Assembly (NCBI GenBank): GCA_937896295.1
Contig: CALBME010000015.1
Location: 1 to 8,169 of the forward strand
DNA length: 8,169 nucleotides
Reading direction: 5' to 3'
From: an uncultured Micavibrio sp.
Lineage (GTDB): Bacteria > Pseudomonadota > Alphaproteobacteria > Micavibrionales > UBA1664
Shown: in pieces, positions 6,772 to 8,169 of the stretch
Numbering within the stretch: the stretch's first letter is position 1
How the letters are laid out: every line of letters starts with the position of its first letter
The notes under the pieces: model-generated
The model's input: the letters and a program-made list of their open reading frames with translations, nothing else
Told to the model about the DNA's origin: nothing
Databases searched by the model: none
Made by a program: the position numbers and the translations under genes

Positions 6772-7128
6772 CTATTCCCTCAACCCCAACGCCCTTAGCG
6801 TCTGCGGACCCAGTACGCCATCTACACGCAATCCCTTCGCGCGCTGGAATTTTTTCACGGCGGCGCGGGTTTTCGGGCCGTAATCGCCATCGATTTTCAG
6901 TTTATATCCACGCGCCTGCAATTCGGCCTGCACCGCGCTGACCTGGCTGCGGTTGCGCTCGCTCGGTCCCACATACGGGTTGAAGGACGGGTTCATGTCG
7001 TACACGCCGCTGCTCACCTCCGCCTGCGGGGGTGCGGTGTTGTACACGGGGTCGATCATGTTCTGCGCATGCGCCTGTGTGGTTGCACCCATCACGGCCA
7101 TGGCGGCCATCATCACAATCCGGTTCAT
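6772..7128 (-). CDS. Secreted peptidoglycan-binding domain protein
   Basis: This 118-residue protein on the - strand probably acts at the cell wall by binding peptidoglycan non-covalently; it contains no catalytic domain. Residues 1-21 form a signal peptide (MNRIVMMAAMAVMGATTQAHA) with an AHA cleavage site before Q22. A Pro/Asn-rich linker runs to about residue 60. Residues 61-116 are a PG_binding_1 repeat (PF01471 type): VQAELQARGY, then IDGDYGPKTRAAVKKFQRAKGL, then VDGVLGPQTLRALGL. The start is the ATG at 7128 because GAAGG lies 6 bases upstream of it; the in-frame ATG at 7134 would abut that sequence and longer versions have no ribosome site. GC-rich codons place it in the native backbone. 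It converges on the cassette. Confidence 0.88.
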   Translation of the reverse strand: MNRIVMMAAMAVMGATTQAHAQNMIDPVYNTAPPQAEVSSGVYDMNPSFNPYVGPSERNRSQVSAVQAELQARGYKLKIDGDYGPKTRAAVKKFQRAKGLRVDGVLGPQTLRALGLRE

Positions 7129-7158
7129 CGTCATCCTTCGTTCGGAAAAATTCATCCC

Positions 7159-7164
7159 ATAATA
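7159..7164 (-). promoter_or_regulatory. Possible -10 element for the peptidoglycan-binding gene
   Basis: TATTAT on the - strand (7164 down to 7159) lies 30 bases upstream of the preferred ATG. A perfect TTGACA sits at 7198-7193 on the same strand, but the 28-base gap is too long for a normal pair. Only the -10 is suggested, with low confidence. Confidence 0.2.
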
Positions 7165-7213
7165 CATACCGCACGCGCGCACGCCCCGGCAATGTCAAAG
7201 CCATGCGGCGTCC

Positions 7214-7239
7214 CCCGTAATTTGACGGGTTTGTCCCGT
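7214..7239. repeat. Overlapping CCCGT/ACGGG inverted repeats over a promoter -35
   Basis: CCCGT (7214-7218), ACGGG (7225-7229) and CCCGT (7235-7239) form two alternative perfect 5-base stems, with loops of 6 and 5 bases. The central arm overlaps the TTGACG -35-like hexamer at 7222-7227, so a protein bound to the palindrome would block the promoter. Confidence 0.4.
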
Positions 7240-7251
7240 GTGCCGTACCAT
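7222..7251 (+). promoter_or_regulatory. Candidate sigma70-type promoter
   Basis: TTGACG (7222-7227, 5 of 6) and TACCAT (7246-7251, 4 of 6) are 18 bases apart. Transcription would start near 7258, 110 bases before the next + strand start codon, and would meet the intrinsic terminator at 7310-7340 first. Confidence 0.45.
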
Positions 7252-7280
7252 AGGGACAGACACATAACGCGCTTTGTCCC
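7230..7280. repeat. Three TGTCCC sites in alternating orientation
   Basis: TTTGTCCC occurs at 7230-7237 and again at 7273-7280, with the inverse GGGACA at 7253-7258. Centres of the TGTCCC cores are 21 and 22 bases apart, close to two helical turns, so all three face the same side of the DNA. They flank the -10 and probable start site of the promoter at 7222-7251. Confidence 0.4.
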
Positions 7281-7340
7281 TGACCGGGGCGGGGCGCGCA
7301 ATCGTATGAAAACGGCCCTTTCGGGGCCGTTTCTGTTTTT
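7258..7340 (+). ncRNA. Candidate small RNA or attenuated leader
   Basis: A promoter-like sequence (7222-7251) and a strong intrinsic terminator (7310-7340) bracket about 80 bases with no convincing gene. A 19-codon frame (7306-7365) runs through the terminator hairpin but has no ribosome site. The transcript could be a free-standing small RNA, or the leader of the gene at 7368 controlled by termination. No known RNA family is recognised. Confidence 0.3.
7310..7340 (+). terminator. Rho-independent terminator
   Basis: AAACGGCCC (7310-7318) pairs perfectly with GGGCCGTTT (7324-7332) around TTTCG, giving a GC-rich 9-base stem followed by TTTCTGTTTTT. This is a good + strand terminator. The other strand has a shorter T-run after the same stem and would be weaker. 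Confidence 0.75.
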
Positions 7341-7367
7341 GAAGAACGAACTGAAAGGCCCCTGAAA

Positions 7368-7796
7368 ATGCCAATGATATCAACCGCGCGTAAAATCAAA
7401 CCGCGCCGCTGGACACCGGCGCAGCGCGCAGCCGCCAGCCTGCGCGCCTGCATCACCCGGCCATGGCGTCACGCCACCGGCCCGCGTACCGCGGCGGGCA
7501 AGGCTTGCAGCCGCCTGAACGCCCGCAAACACGGGCGGTACGATGCGGAAATGTGTCACCTGCGTGCTGTCCTGCGGCGGCAACGCGCCTTTTTGTACGA
7601 GGTGCACGGCGCATTGTGGTGGACGAAACCGACGCCAAAACCTGTCTTCTGCGACCATGTGAAAACCCGGCCCGCATGCAGCGGACCGGGTGGTGAGTGG
7701 AAGGAAGAGGGGCGAGAGGTTACAGCTTGCCGGGGCCGTCCACGCCGTTGCGGTACTTGTTCGGCACCGGAAACGGGTTCTGGTTCGCGCTGTTGA
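7368..7796 (+). CDS. Small basic hypothetical protein with TGPRTAAGKA motif and extended C-terminus
   Basis: ATG 7368 follows GAAAGG (7353-7358). Residues 15-83 follow a pattern I recognise from many short uncharacterised alphaproteobacterial proteins: WTPAQRAAA, then RPWRHATGPRTAAGKA (31-46), LNARKHGRYDAEM (50-62), then LRAVLRRQRAFLYEV (65-79). The strongly basic composition would suit nucleic acid binding, but no function is established. Family members as I remember them end soon after the RRQ helix, at about 80-90 residues. Here the frame stays open for another ~55 residues to 7796, across a hairpin at 7665-7691 and antisense to the 3' end of the - strand gene at 7720. That tail is rich in Cys, Gly and Arg and looks non-coding. 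The stop was probably lost or displaced by a frameshift, so the true functional part is likely 7368 to about 7616. Confidence 0.55.
   Translation: MPMISTARKIKPRRWTPAQRAAASLRACITRPWRHATGPRTAAGKACSRLNARKHGRYDAEMCHLRAVLRRQRAFLYEVHGALWWTKPTPKPVFCDHVKTRPACSGPGGEWKEEGREVTACRGRPRRCGTCSAPETGSGSRC
7661..7691 (-). terminator. Probable terminator of the small - strand genes
   Basis: On the - strand, ACCCGGTCCGC (7691-7681) pairs with GCGGGCCGGGT (7675-7665) with one mismatch around TGCAT, followed by TTTC. The 11-base stem is strong but the T-run is only four bases including the stem end. It lies 28 bases after the stop of the 69-residue gene. Confidence 0.5.
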
Positions 7797-7929
7797 ACTG
7801 GCCCAGGTCGTTGGTGCGCGGCGGCGTGCGGTTGCCTTCTTCACGAATGGCATTGGCCTCCGCCGCCGGGTTTTTTTCACCGGCGTCGGGTGACGGCGCG
7901 GCCGGGCGCGATCGCGGCATCTGCGTCAT
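7720..7929 (-). CDS. Small hypothetical hydrophilic protein (69 aa)
   Basis: The - strand ATG at 7929 starts 5 bases after the stop of the 37-residue gene. The product begins MTQMPRSRPAAPSPDAGEKN and ends NPFPVPNKYRNGVDGPGKL. It is hydrophilic, rich in Pro, Asn, Ala and charged residues, with no hydrophobic segment and no Cys, and is probably largely disordered. The same frame can be extended upstream to a GTG at 8046, but that extension overlaps the better supported 37-residue gene in another frame and has an odd His/Arg-rich composition, so I prefer the internal ATG. GGCGGG upstream is a weak ribosome site; coupling to the preceding gene is likely. A terminator hairpin follows the stop. I recognise no family. 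Confidence 0.5.
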   Translation of the reverse strand: MTQMPRSRPAAPSPDAGEKNPAAEANAIREEGNRTPPRTNDLGQFNSANQNPFPVPNKYRNGVDGPGKL

Positions 7930-7934
7930 CGCGC

Positions 7935-8048
7935 TTACCCGCCGACCTTGATGGGGTCGGTGCGCGACGGCGTGATCGGCGGCTGAATTTCCGGTGTGAC
8001 CGGACCGTCGGGACTGTTCGGTGTATCGGGTGTGGGGTTTGGGCACAT
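7935..8048 (-). CDS. Very small Pro-rich protein (37 aa)
   Basis: The - strand ATG at 8048 is preceded by AAGAAGGAG (8064-8056) with a 7-base spacer, the best Shine-Dalgarno in this half of the window. The product begins MCPNPTPDTPNSPDGPVTPE, continues IQPPITPSRTDPIKVGG and ends at TAA (7937-7935). It is about one quarter Pro and resembles the short PEIQPP-type Pro-rich proteins often left unannotated in alphaproteobacterial genomes. No domain or membrane segment is seen. It lies between two other tiny - strand frames, 25 bases after the stop of the first and 5 bases before the start of the next, suggesting one transcript. Confidence 0.6.
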   Translation of the reverse strand: MCPNPTPDTPNSPDGPVTPEIQPPITPSRTDPIKVGG

Positions 8049-8055
8049 GGTACGG

Positions 8056-8064
8056 CTCCTTCTT
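8056..8064 (-). promoter_or_regulatory. Strong Shine-Dalgarno for the 37-residue gene
   Basis: AAGAAGGAG on the - strand lies 7 bases before the ATG at 8048. It selects that start over the overlapping GTG at 8046 in another frame. Confidence 0.7.
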
Positions 8065-8073
8065 GGGTTTAAA

Positions 8074-8169
8074 TCAGTGGGCGTTGGAATCCGGGGTCGA
8101 ACCGACGGGGTAACGGCCCGACATGCGGTCGGATGACGGGTTCACCGTCGAATTGCGCATACTGTGATT
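8074..8169 (-). CDS. C-terminal part or whole of a very small hypothetical protein
   Basis: A - strand frame is open from the window edge to TGA at 8076-8074. If it starts at the ATG at 8160, the product is 28 residues (MRNSTVNPSSDRMSGRYPVG, then STPDSNAH), hydrophilic and Ser/Asn/Pro-rich like the two small proteins downstream. No ribosome site is visible in the 9 bases before that ATG, so the frame may instead continue beyond the window. I recognise no family. Confidence 0.35.
   Translation of the reverse strand, partial: NHSMRNSTVNPSSDRMSGRYPVGSTPDSNAH

Noticed and set aside
4860..6780. Attachment-site direct repeats or transposon ends flanking the AT-rich cassette
   Set aside because: Comparing both boundary regions by eye showed only 4-5 base matches; no integrase, transposase or tRNA gene is present in the window.
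7126..7198. Perfect TTGACA on the - strand (7198-7193) as the -35 of the peptidoglycan-binding gene
   Set aside because: The only plausible -10 (TATTAT, 7164-7159) is 28 bases away, too far for a normal promoter.
7380..7880. Other - strand frame of 166 codons opposite the TGPRTAAGKA gene
   Set aside because: Arg-rich shadow frame overlapping real small genes on both strands, with no ribosome site.
7720..8046. A 108-residue - strand gene starting at GTG 8046
   Set aside because: The extension beyond ATG 7929 overlaps the 37-residue gene, whose start has the strong Shine-Dalgarno; the extra residues are His/Arg-rich and unlike the rest.
1..8169. CRISPR array, rRNA or tRNA genes
   Set aside because: No regularly spaced repeats and no recognisable tRNA cloverleaf or rRNA sequence was found on reading through both strands.

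Overview
The window looks like an alphaproteobacterial chromosome with a GC-rich backbone and strongly G/C-ending codons. The main evidence is the order dacA/dacC-type carboxypeptidase, tmk, holB, metG, a conserved alphaproteobacterial cluster. The short MetRS without a zinc knuckle and the Cys-free delta' subunit also fit. I cannot name a genus.

Positions 1-444 hold gene debris: the 3' end of an unrecognised reading frame, overlapped by a short remnant of a hydroxymethylglutaryl-CoA lyase-like gene that keeps only its N-terminal motif. The probable promoter of the housekeeping operon follows. Positions 445-4917 carry four co-directional housekeeping genes: a penicillin-binding D,D-carboxypeptidase, thymidylate kinase, DNA polymerase III delta' and methionyl-tRNA synthetase. 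tmk and holB overlap in an ATGA junction.

Positions ~4876-6770 are markedly AT-rich and look foreign. This island holds a compact three-gene operon on the + strand: a TIGR04255-family protein, a small protein with a hydrophobic N-terminus, and a protein with an SNSCD motif and a KLSVHF-type C-terminus that I know only as an uncharacterised conserved family. The composition change begins inside the last codons of metG. The cassette sits where tatD usually follows metG, so this looks like a transferred accessory cassette. A conflict, defence or toxin-related role is possible but is inference from context only.

From ~6772 the GC-rich backbone returns. It contains a secreted peptidoglycan-binding-domain protein (- strand), an intergenic stretch with a promoter-like sequence, phased TGTCCC repeats and a strong intrinsic terminator (candidate small RNA or leader), and a small basic protein with a TGPRTAAGKA motif and an odd C-terminal extension. 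At the end is a tandem set of very small - strand genes (28 aa or more, 37 aa, 69 aa), supported by a strong Shine-Dalgarno sequence for the middle one and a hairpin at the end of the set.
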